Source of the DNA: JAAYZQ01 sp034428935
GTDB taxonomy: Bacteria > Chloroflexota > Anaerolineae > JAAYZQ01
Direction: 5' to 3'
Length of the DNA stretch: 64,000 nt
NCBI GenBank assembly: GCA_034428935.1
Contig: DAOUHB010000020.1
Span: 1 to 64,000, forward strand
The translations under genes and the position numbers were made by a program. Under the pieces are notes generated by a model, which saw nothing but the letters and a program-made list of their open reading frames with translations, was not told the DNA's origin and searched no databases. Shown piece by piece: positions 1-7,515 of the stretch (position 1 is the stretch's first letter; the number at the start of each line of letters is the position of its first letter).

Positions 1-73
1 GGTGCCCCGAAGCGTGTTAAGATTCAGCCTCTGAATATTGGTGCTCGTGCCCGTTTCGAAAGGGAGGGATGGG

Positions 74-565
74 GTGTCAAGCGACCTGGATCGCCGTCTC
101 CTGGAGGCAATCGAAGAGAACCCGGATACGACCCAGGCGAGCCTGGCGTCCCAGTTGGGTGTCGCCGTGGGGAGCATCAACTGGTATCTGAAGCGCCTGA
201 TCCGCAAGGGCTACGTCAAGGTCACGCACCTGCAGCGCCGCAAGCTCAAGTACTTTGTCACGCCCCAGGGGCTGGCGGTCAAGGCCCGCCTGACGTCGCA
301 ATATATGGAAGCGTCGCTGCAGGTGTACCGGGAGCTGCGCCGGGCAGCCCACGATACCCTGATCAGGGTCCGGGCGGCGGGGCACGATACGGTGCTGCTG
401 GACGGCAACGGAGAGGCCATGGAGATCTTTCGGCTGACGTGCCTGGAGCAGGGCGTGCGCACGACGACCAAGGCCGCGGAGAGCATTCCACGCGTCGGCG
501 TTGAGGGCACACGCTTTGTGCTTGGCTGGCCGCAACACAGTTCCGATGGAGAGAAGAGCGAATGA
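74..565 (+). CDS. MarR/EPS-type winged-helix transcriptional regulator
   Basis: Probable DNA-binding regulator of the surface-glycan genes that follow. The first 70 residues form a winged helix-turn-helix (TTQASLASQLGVAVGSINWY, then a wing around KYFVTPQGLAVKARL), closest to the MarR family found at the head of exopolysaccharide clusters. The remaining ~80 residues (VLLDGNGEAMEIFRLTCLEQ) look like a small alpha/beta domain of unknown role, possibly ligand sensing. I chose the GTG at 74 because AGGGAGG lies at 61-67 at good spacing; the frame is open from a TTG at 38. The stop overlaps the pseB start by 4 bases (ATGA), so it is cotranscribed with the pse genes. Target and effector are unknown. 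Confidence 0.72.
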   Translation: MSSDLDRRLLEAIEENPDTTQASLASQLGVAVGSINWYLKRLIRKGYVKVTHLQRRKLKYFVTPQGLAVKARLTSQYMEASLQVYRELRRAAHDTLIRVRAAGHDTVLLDGNGEAMEIFRLTCLEQGVRTTTKAAESIPRVGVEGTRFVLGWPQHSSDGEKSE

Positions 566-1530
566 GTTGGAAAAACCTGACGGTGCTGCTGACCGGCGGC
601 ACCGGTTCCTTTGGCAGACGGTTCGCCGTCACCTTGCTGGCCGAGCAGCCCATCAAAAAACTCATCGTCTTTAGCCGCGACGAGCTTAAACAGCATGTGA
701 TGCGCCTGGCCCTCGACGATTCGCGCCTGCGCTACTTTATTGGCGACGTGCGCGACAAGGATCGGCTGCAACGCGCCGTGCAGGGAGTGGACATCATTGT
801 CCACGCCGCAGCACTGAAGCAGGTACCTTCTTGCGAGTACAACCCCTTTGAAGCAGTCAAGACCAACATCATGGGCGCGGCGAACATCATTGACGTAGCC
901 ATCGACGCCGGCGTGAAAAAGGTGATGGCCCTCAGCACCGACAAGGCCGTCAACCCCATCAACCTATACGGCGCGACCAAGCTCGTGGCCGAGAAGCTAT
1001 TCGTCCAGGGCAATGCCTATGCCGGGGCAGAGGGCACCCGCCTGAGCTGCGTTCGCTACGGCAACGTAGTGGGCAGCCGGGGCAGCGTCATCCCCGTCTT
1101 TCAGCAGCAGCGGGCCAACGGCAAGATCACCATCACCGACGAGCGCATGACCCGTTTCTGGATCACGTTGGATCAAGGCGTGCGCTTTGTCCTCAAGTGC
1201 ACCGAGCTTATGCGCGGAGGAGAAGTATTCGTACCCAAGATTCCGAGCATGTCCCTCGTCGATCTGGCAGAGGTCATAGCGCCACATTGTACGCGCGAAA
1301 CGGTGGGCATTCGCCCCGGAGAAAAGCTGCACGAGGTGCTGGTATCGCGCGACGAGTCTCGCTACACCCTGGAGTTCGACGATATGTACCTCATCCAGCC
1401 GGTGCATCCCTGGTGGACGGTGCAGGAGTATCCGGACGCCCGGCCGATGGAAGACGGCTCAAAGTATGGCAGCGACACCAACCCATGGTGGCTCTCCCGC
1501 GAAGAGCTAAGCCAGATAATCGAGGAGTAG
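562..1530 (+). CDS. pseB: UDP-N-acetylglucosamine 4,6-dehydratase (inverting), PseB
   Basis: First enzyme of pseudaminic acid synthesis: it converts UDP-GlcNAc to UDP-2-acetamido-2,6-dideoxy-beta-L-arabino-hexos-4-ulose by 4,6-dehydration with C5 inversion. It is a 322-residue SDR protein with the Rossmann glycine motif TGGTGSFG near residue 11, GDVRDKDRL, the family block AAALKQVPSCEYNPFEAVKTN near residue 82 (A...N), and STDKAVNPINLYGATK, which carries the YxxxK pair. Length fits PseB/FlaA1 enzymes. ATG overlaps the regulator stop; pseC starts 3 bases after its stop. The following pse genes support PseB over a general UDP-GlcNAc dehydratase. Confidence 0.93.
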   Translation: MSWKNLTVLLTGGTGSFGRRFAVTLLAEQPIKKLIVFSRDELKQHVMRLALDDSRLRYFIGDVRDKDRLQRAVQGVDIIVHAAALKQVPSCEYNPFEAVKTNIMGAANIIDVAIDAGVKKVMALSTDKAVNPINLYGATKLVAEKLFVQGNAYAGAEGTRLSCVRYGNVVGSRGSVIPVFQQQRANGKITITDERMTRFWITLDQGVRFVLKCTELMRGGEVFVPKIPSMSLVDLAEVIAPHCTRETVGIRPGEKLHEVLVSRDESRYTLEFDDMYLIQPVHPWWTVQEYPDARPMEDGSKYGSDTNPWWLSREELSQIIEE

Positions 1531-1533
1531 ACC

Positions 1534-2721
1534 ATGCCCAAGCTGGCCATTGACGGCGGAACACCGGTCCGTGCCGGGATGCTGCCTTACGGGCGGCAGG
1601 CAGTGGACCAAGAGGATATCGAAGCAGTCGTGGACGTGTTGCGCAGCGACTGGCTGACCACCGGGCCGAAGGTGGCCGAGTTCGAGACGGCGTGGTCGCG
1701 AACCACCGGCGCGCGCCACACGATATCTGTCAGCTCGGGAACCGCTGCCCTGCACGCCGCCGCCTTTGGTGCCGGCATCGGCCGCGGCGACGAGGTCATC
1801 GTGCCGGCTCTCACCTTTGCCGCCAGCGCCAACTGCGTTCTCTATCAGGGCGGCAAGCCGGTGTTCGTAGACGTTCAGGCCGACACGCTTAACGTCGATC
1901 CCGCCGCCGTCGAGGCAGCCATCACACACCGCACTCGGGCCATCGTAGCCGTAGACTACGCAGGGCAGCCAGCGGATCTGGACGAGCTGCGGGCCATCTC
2001 CAAACGCCACGGCCTGTGGTTGATCGAGGATGCAGCCCATGCCGTCGGCGCCACCTACAAGGGACGAGCCATCGGCTCCGTCTCGGACCTCACCACCTTT
2101 AGCACCCATCCTGTCAAGCACGTGACCACCGGCGAGGGGGGAATGATCACCACCGCCGACGATACGGTGGCCCAGCGCCTTCGCTGGTTCCGCAACCACG
2201 GCATCACCACCGATCACCGCCAGCGGGCGGAAAAGGGCGGTTGGTTCTACGAGATGGTCGAGCTGGGCTACAACTACCGCCTGCCCGATATCAACTGCGC
2301 CCTGGGCCTCAGCCAACTTCGCAAGCTGGAGCCCTGGCTGGCCCGTCGCCGGGCGGTGGCTGCCTGCTACGACGCTGCCTTTGCCAGGCTGCCAGCGGTC
2401 CGGCCCCTTGCGGTGCACCCCGACCGGGAGCCGGCGTGGCACATCTATCCGATCCTGTTGGACCTGGAGGGGCTCGGCCAGGGCCGGGCCCAGGTGTTTG
2501 CTGCGCTGCGGGCGGAGAACATCGGCGTGAACGTCCACTACATTCCCATCTACTGGCACCCATACTACCAGGAGTTGGCGTACCCTCGGGGTCTGTGTCC
2601 CGTCGCCGAGCGTTCATACGAGCGGCTGATCACCTTGCCGCTCTTTGCGAGCATGACCGACCAGGACGTCAACGACGTCGTCGCCGCCGTGACCAAAGTT
2701 GTGGAGGCCTATTCCGCGTGA
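1534..2721 (+). CDS. pseC: UDP-4-amino-4,6-dideoxy-N-acetyl-beta-L-altrosamine transaminase, PseC
   Basis: PLP-dependent DegT/DnrJ/EryC1-family aminotransferase (395 residues) that aminates C4 of the PseB product using glutamate. Seen in the sequence: the N-terminal IDGGTPVR...YGRQ block, SVSSGTAALHAA (phosphate binding), IVPALTFAASANCVLYQGG, EDAAHAVGATYKG (the Asp that contacts the PLP nitrogen), and FSTHPVKHVTTGEGGMITT with the Schiff-base lysine. The C-terminal HVHYIPIYWHPYYQ is typical of PseC. It sits between pseB and pseF; its stop overlaps the pseF GTG by 4 bases. Confidence 0.92.
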   Translation: MPKLAIDGGTPVRAGMLPYGRQAVDQEDIEAVVDVLRSDWLTTGPKVAEFETAWSRTTGARHTISVSSGTAALHAAAFGAGIGRGDEVIVPALTFAASANCVLYQGGKPVFVDVQADTLNVDPAAVEAAITHRTRAIVAVDYAGQPADLDELRAISKRHGLWLIEDAAHAVGATYKGRAIGSVSDLTTFSTHPVKHVTTGEGGMITTADDTVAQRLRWFRNHGITTDHRQRAEKGGWFYEMVELGYNYRLPDINCALGLSQLRKLEPWLARRRAVAACYDAAFARLPAVRPLAVHPDREPAWHIYPILLDLEGLGQGRAQVFAALRAENIGVNVHYIPIYWHPYYQELAYPRGLCPVAERSYERLITLPLFASMTDQDVNDVVAAVTKVVEAYSA

Positions 2722-3449
2722 ACGTTGTGGCTATCATCCAGGCCCGTATGGGCAGCACGCGCCTGCCGAGCAAAGTCCTGCAGGACGTTGCCGGGCAGAG
2801 CATGCTGGCCCGCGTCGTGCACCGGGTGGAGCGGGCCAGGTACGTGGACCAGGTGGTCGTCGCCACGTCGACCTCACCGGCTGACGAGGCCATCATCGCC
2901 GAGTGCGAGCGGCTGGGGATTGCCAGTTTTCGCGGCGAAGAGCAGGACGTCCTGGACCGCTACTATCGGGCCGCCGTTCACTTTCGCGCCCCGGTGATCG
3001 TGCGCATCACCTCCGACTGCCCCCTCATTGATCCCGAGATCATCGACAAGACCGTCGCCGCGTTCCAGGCTGCACGGCCCGATTATGCCAGCAACACCCT
3101 GGAACGGAGCTATGCCCGAGGCCTGGACACCGAGGTCATGAGCCTGGATGCCCTGGCCCGGACGTGGGCCGAAGCGCCCGAGCCGTATCACTGGATTCAC
3201 GTGACTCCCTACATTTACCAAAACCCCGACATGTTTACCCTGCTGTCGGTGCGACAGGCACGAGACGACAGCCACCAGCGCTGGACGGTGGACACGGCCG
3301 AGGACATGGCTTTTGTGCGACAGGTCTACGAGCGGCTTGGGGGCGGCGACGAGTTTGGCTGGCAGGAGGTGCTCGATCTTCTGAACCGGGAGCCCGGGCT
3401 GATGGCGCTGAACCGCGCCGTCCAGCAAAAGTCGCTGCGCGAGGGCTAG
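2718..3449 (+). CDS. pseF: Pseudaminic acid cytidylyltransferase, PseF
   Basis: Activates pseudaminic acid with CTP to give CMP-Pse, the donor for glycosyltransferases. The 243-residue product has the cytidylyltransferase nucleotide motif IIQARMGSTRLPSKVL at the N-terminus, SDCPLIDPEIID near residue 95 (metal-binding Asp) and a C-terminal RWTVDTAEDM block, as in the SpsF/PseF family. The start is a GTG at 2718 overlapping the pseC stop (GTGA). The frame stays open far upstream, but those codons lie inside pseC. Sequence alone cannot exclude a related acylneuraminate cytidylyltransferase; the neighbours make PseF the natural call. Confidence 0.9.
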   Translation: MNVVAIIQARMGSTRLPSKVLQDVAGQSMLARVVHRVERARYVDQVVVATSTSPADEAIIAECERLGIASFRGEEQDVLDRYYRAAVHFRAPVIVRITSDCPLIDPEIIDKTVAAFQAARPDYASNTLERSYARGLDTEVMSLDALARTWAEAPEPYHWIHVTPYIYQNPDMFTLLSVRQARDDSHQRWTVDTAEDMAFVRQVYERLGGGDEFGWQEVLDLLNREPGLMALNRAVQQKSLREG

Positions 3450-3452
3450 GCC

Positions 3453-4988
3453 ATGGATGGGCAGACGTTGCTGATCCGAGCCGACGCCGCTACCCGGATG
3501 GGTACCGGCCACGTCATGCGCTGTCTGGCCCTTGCGCAGGCGTGGCAGGCAGCCGGTGGGCGAGCCGAGTTGGTCACCGCCGACCTGGAGATCAGCCTAT
3601 CGCTGCGGCTGGAGTCCGAGGGGATCAACGTCCTGAACCTCGCGGCAGAATCGGGCAGCGCCCGCGACGCGCAGGATACAGCAGCCATTGCCCGCGACCT
3701 GGGGGCGACGTGGATGGTGGTCGACGGCTACCAATTCGATGCCGCCTATCAACAGGCGCTCAAGAGAGCGGGACTGCGCCTGCTGTTCGTTGACGACTAC
3801 GGCCATTCGAGCCACTATTATGCCGACCTGGTACTGAATCAGAACATCGAGACCCGCGAAGCCCTCTATGCCCGGCACGAGCCCGATACACGTCTGCTGC
3901 TGGGCACACGCTACGCACTCTTGCGGCGCGAGTTCTGGCCGTGGCGCGGATGGCAGAGAAAAGTTCGGCCGGGAGCCCGCCGGGTGCTGGTGACACTGGG
4001 TGGCAGCGACCCGGACAACGTAGCCCTGAAGGTGCTGTATGCCCTGGGCAACCTGGGACAGACCTCTCTGGGCGACCTGGACGGTCTCCTGCTCCTGGGG
4101 AGCAGCAATCCCCACGAGGGGATCCTGCGGCAGGCGATTCGAGAGATGGCTCTTCGCGTTCGCATCGAGCGACGCGTAACGAGAATGCCGCTGCCCATGT
4201 CCTGGGCCGACATCTGCCTCGCGGCCGGGGGCAGCACATGCTGGGAGCTGGCCCTCATGGGGCTGCCCAGCCTGTTGTTCGTCCTGGCCGAGAACCAGCG
4301 GGCCAATGCCGAGGGGATGCAGGCTGCAGGCGCGGCCCACAACCTGGGATGGCATCGGGACGTGTCGTCCGTGACGCTCGCCGGCGAGATGGAGCGGCTG
4401 CTGCTCTCCCGCGAGGTCCGGGAGGCCATGGCTCGTACGGGGCAACGCCTCGTCGATGGCTATGGAGCCCTGCGCGTCGTCGCCGAGATGTCGGGTGGGG
4501 TCGTGGTGCGCGTCAGGCCCGCAGAGCAGGCAGACGTGAGGCTTGTCTTCGAATGGGCCAATGACCCCTTGACCCGGGCCATGAGCTTTCACCCGGAACC
4601 GATCTCCTGGGCGGAGCACGAACGCTGGTTCCGCCGAGCGATGTCCACGGCCGCCCTGTTGTTCCTCATCGTCGAGGTTGAGGAGGGCGAAGCATGGACG
4701 CCGTGCTGCCAGGTGCGCATCGACCAGGACGGCACCGTCTCCATCTCGATCGCGCCGGGATACAGGAGCCGCGGGCTGGCCGTTCCCGCCCTGCGCGCCG
4801 CCATGGTCCATAGCCGGCAGCGGGGTCGCCGCGAGCTGAAAGCCTTTATCAAGCCTGAAAATGAGCGTTCCCAGAAGATCTTTTGCCAGGCCGGCTTTGA
4901 ACCGGTGGGAGAGGCCGAGATTTCCGGCCAGCGTTGCCTGGCGTACATCTACCGCTACCCGCAAGGAGCGGCAGCCAGGAACGAATAA
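3453..4988 (+). CDS. pseG: PseG-PseH fusion: UDP-sugar hydrolase plus N-acetyltransferase
   Basis: Two pathway steps in one 511-residue chain. Residues 1-345 are PseG, which removes UDP from UDP-2,4-diacetamido-2,4,6-trideoxy-beta-L-altropyranose: RADAATRMGTGHVMRCLALA carries the catalytic-type GxGHxxR motif, followed by VDDYGH, VTLGGSDPDN and AAGGSTCWELALMGLP (GT-B-like C-lobe). Residues ~350-511 are a GNAT domain (VRVRPAEQADVRLVFEWAND, GYRSRGLAVPALRAAM for acetyl-CoA, KPENERSQKIFCQAGF), matching PseH, which acetylates the 4-amino group made by PseC. The reading frame is continuous, so this is a true fusion. The gene starts 3 bases after pseF and ends 8 bases before pseI. Confidence 0.9.
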   Translation: MDGQTLLIRADAATRMGTGHVMRCLALAQAWQAAGGRAELVTADLEISLSLRLESEGINVLNLAAESGSARDAQDTAAIARDLGATWMVVDGYQFDAAYQQALKRAGLRLLFVDDYGHSSHYYADLVLNQNIETREALYARHEPDTRLLLGTRYALLRREFWPWRGWQRKVRPGARRVLVTLGGSDPDNVALKVLYALGNLGQTSLGDLDGLLLLGSSNPHEGILRQAIREMALRVRIERRVTRMPLPMSWADICLAAGGSTCWELALMGLPSLLFVLAENQRANAEGMQAAGAAHNLGWHRDVSSVTLAGEMERLLLSREVREAMARTGQRLVDGYGALRVVAEMSGGVVVRVRPAEQADVRLVFEWANDPLTRAMSFHPEPISWAEHERWFRRAMSTAALLFLIVEVEEGEAWTPCCQVRIDQDGTVSISIAPGYRSRGLAVPALRAAMVHSRQRGRRELKAFIKPENERSQKIFCQAGFEPVGEAEISGQRCLAYIYRYPQGAAARNE

Positions 4989-4996
4989 GGTGGACC

Positions 4997-6040
4997 ATGT
5001 TCAAGATCAGGGATCGGCTCGTAGAACCGGGCCAGCCCGTGTACATCGTGGCTGAAATGTCGGCCAACCACAACCAGAGTTTTGACCAGGCGGTCGAGAT
5101 TGTTCGCGCGGCCCACGAGGTCGGCGCCGACGCCGTGAAGCTGCAGACCTATACGCCAGACACCTTGACCATCCAGTCCGACAACCCGGTCTTTCGCATT
5201 GGCGAGGGCACCATCTGGGCCAGCCGGACGCTCTATGACTTGTATGGGGAAGCGTACACGCCCTGGGACTGGCAGCCCAGGCTGAAAGAGGTGGCTGAAG
5301 GGCTGGGCATGGAGCTTTTCTCCAGCCCCTTTGACGCGAGCGCCGTGGACTTTTTGGCGCAGATGGACGTGGCGGTCTACAAGGTTGCCTCCTTCGAGAT
5401 CGTGGATCTGCCCCTCATCCGCCACGTTGCGCGGACGGGCAAGCCGATCATCATGTCCACCGGCATGGCGACCCTGAACGAGATCGACGAGGCGGTGCGC
5501 GCCGCCCGCGAGGCCGGAGCGCAACAGATCGCCTTGCTCAAATGCACCAGCGCCTACCCGGCTCCGCCTGAAGAGATGAACCTGCGCACCATCCCGCACC
5601 TGGCGGCGGCCTTTGACCTGCCGGTGGGCCTCTCGGACCACACCCTGGGCATCGCCGCGCCCGTGGCGGCCGTGGCCCTGGGAGCGTGCATCGTGGAGAA
5701 GCATTTCACCCTCTCCCGCAGCGTGCCCGGCCCCGACAGCGCCTTTTCCCTCGAGCCCCACGAGTTTCGGGCCATGGTGCAGGCCATCCGCGAAGCGGAG
5801 CGAGCGCTGGGGGATGTCAGCTACGAGGTGACCGGCCGCGAGGCCGCCAGCCGCGTGTTTCGCCGCTCGCTGTTTGTCGTCCACGACGTCAAGGCCGGCG
5901 AGATCCTGACCGCGGACAACGTGCGTTCCATACGGCCCGGCAATGGGCTGCACACGCGCTACCTGGAGCAGATATTGGGGCGCAGGGCACGCGTCGACAT
6001 CTTGCGCGGCACGCCGCTCTCCTGGGACCTGGTACAGTAA
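4997..6040 (+). CDS. pseI: Pseudaminic acid synthase, PseI
   Basis: Condenses 2,4-diacetamido-2,4,6-trideoxy-L-altrose with phosphoenolpyruvate to form pseudaminic acid. The 347-residue protein has a NeuB-type TIM barrel (VAEMSANHNQSFDQAVEIVR, DAVKLQTYTPDTLT, VASFEIVDLPLIRHVA, IMSTGMATLNEID, LSDHTLGIAAPVAA, VEKHFTLSRSVPGPDSAFSL) followed by a C-terminal SAF/antifreeze-like domain (RRSLFVVHDVKAGEILTADN). The ATG at 4997 aligns with the family N-terminus (FKIRDRLVEPGQP); upstream codons overlap pseG-pseH. The last pse enzyme before the flippase. Confidence 0.93.
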   Translation: MFKIRDRLVEPGQPVYIVAEMSANHNQSFDQAVEIVRAAHEVGADAVKLQTYTPDTLTIQSDNPVFRIGEGTIWASRTLYDLYGEAYTPWDWQPRLKEVAEGLGMELFSSPFDASAVDFLAQMDVAVYKVASFEIVDLPLIRHVARTGKPIIMSTGMATLNEIDEAVRAAREAGAQQIALLKCTSAYPAPPEEMNLRTIPHLAAAFDLPVGLSDHTLGIAAPVAAVALGACIVEKHFTLSRSVPGPDSAFSLEPHEFRAMVQAIREAERALGDVSYEVTGREAASRVFRRSLFVVHDVKAGEILTADNVRSIRPGNGLHTRYLEQILGRRARVDILRGTPLSWDLVQ

Positions 6041-6062
6041 AGGCAGGTTTACCACCGACCTA

Positions 6063-7511
6063 ATGTTTGACAAGCTGAAGCGTCTTGCCGGCCAATCGTT
6101 CATTTACACTTCTGCAGAGTTGCTGCGCAGCAGCCTCGCATTTCTGCTATTGCCCATCTACACCACGATCTTGACACCGGCGGACTATGGCATCCTGGGT
6201 GTCGTCGGCCCACTTTACGCGTTCCTTTCCTTCTTCCTCGGCCTCGGCATCCAGAACAGCCTGACGCGCTTTTACTTTGACTACAGTGACAGGAAAAAAC
6301 TCCAGGAGTACATCGGCACCGTGGCCATTTTTTTGCTGGGCAGCAGTCTCGGCCTCTCCGTGCTGCTCACCGTGGGCGGGCCGCGGCTGTTCGGACTCGT
6401 CCTGCCGCAGACTCCTTTCTTTCCCTTTGTGTTGCTGACAGTCTGGAATGCGTGCATCTCGGTCACGAGGGTGCTTCCCCTGATCCTTTTTCGGGTAGAG
6501 GAGCAACCCGCTCGTTATGCTGCCCTGAACTTGATAGACTTCCTGGTGACGACGGGGCTCATCATCTATTTCGTGGTCGGGCTCCGGCGGGGAGCGTTGG
6601 GAAACCTTGAGGCCCAGGTCATCGCGGCGGTGATCATTGCCGTGCCATCCTTGTGGATCACAGCCCGGCGCAGCCGGCTGCATTTTTCCTGGGGCCAGGT
6701 CGGTGCTTCGCTGGCCTTCAGCCTTCCGCTTCTACCTCATCTTCTCGGCAACTGGATTCTCAACCTGTCCGATCGCGTGGTCCTCGATCAATTCGTGTCC
6801 AAGGCCGACCTGGGTCTGTACACCCTCGGCTATCAGTTTGGCCTGTTGCTGAACATCCTGGCGGTTGCCTTGAACAATGCCTGGGTGCCCTTTTTCTACA
6901 AACACGCCGGCGATAGAGAGCACGACGAGTTGGTGAGCCTGTTCACGACCTACCAGGTCCTTGTCGTTGCCGGCCTGGCCCTTGCGTTGGCTCTTCTGTC
7001 GCGCGAAGCCATCGAAATCGTCGCCGCCCCGTCCTATTTGATGGCTTACCAGGTAGCTCCCTGGATCATATTTGGATACCTTGCCCGGTTTCTCTATCTT
7101 TTTCCCGTTAATGGCCTCTTTTACGCCAAGCGTACCCACTGGGTATCGCTTGGCACGTTGCTTACCGGCGCCCTCAACATCGGGCTGAATCTATGGTTGG
7201 TGCCGCGCTATGGCATCCTGGCTGCCGCTGTCAACACGTTCATTGCCTTTGCGGTGCTGTTGATCGTCATCTATAGCATCGGCCAGCGGATCTTTCCCAT
7301 TCGCTACCAATACCGGCGGATTGGGCAGATCCTCGTGCTGGCGGCAGGGCTCTATGCCACGGGCGCCTGGTTGGCTCCTGACTCCCTCTGGCCGCGCGTG
7401 GCCGTCAAGACGGCCATCCTGGCGGCTTTTCCACTCCTGCTGTGGGTGACCGGGTTCTTATCACCGGCCGAGCGCAAGCGTCTGACCGGCTTGTGGCAGA
7501 AGGTGCTCTAG
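6063..7511 (+). CDS. Wzx-like polysaccharide flippase (MOP superfamily)
   Basis: Predicted to move lipid-linked glycan units across the cytoplasmic membrane. The 482-residue protein is strongly hydrophobic, with about 12-14 membrane segments. It starts with FIYTSAELLRSSLAFLLLPI and PADYGILGVVGP, the usual N-terminus of polysaccharide-biosynthesis MOP proteins. The ATG at 6063 starts just before the first helix. It is placed between the pseudaminic acid genes and a putative transferase, so it most likely exports the Pse-containing unit. Substrate specificity cannot be read from sequence. Confidence 0.82.
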   Translation: MFDKLKRLAGQSFIYTSAELLRSSLAFLLLPIYTTILTPADYGILGVVGPLYAFLSFFLGLGIQNSLTRFYFDYSDRKKLQEYIGTVAIFLLGSSLGLSVLLTVGGPRLFGLVLPQTPFFPFVLLTVWNACISVTRVLPLILFRVEEQPARYAALNLIDFLVTTGLIIYFVVGLRRGALGNLEAQVIAAVIIAVPSLWITARRSRLHFSWGQVGASLAFSLPLLPHLLGNWILNLSDRVVLDQFVSKADLGLYTLGYQFGLLLNILAVALNNAWVPFFYKHAGDREHDELVSLFTTYQVLVVAGLALALALLSREAIEIVAAPSYLMAYQVAPWIIFGYLARFLYLFPVNGLFYAKRTHWVSLGTLLTGALNIGLNLWLVPRYGILAAAVNTFIAFAVLLIVIYSIGQRIFPIRYQYRRIGQILVLAAGLYATGAWLAPDSLWPRVAVKTAILAAFPLLLWVTGFLSPAERKRLTGLWQKVL

Positions 7512-7515
7512 GACG

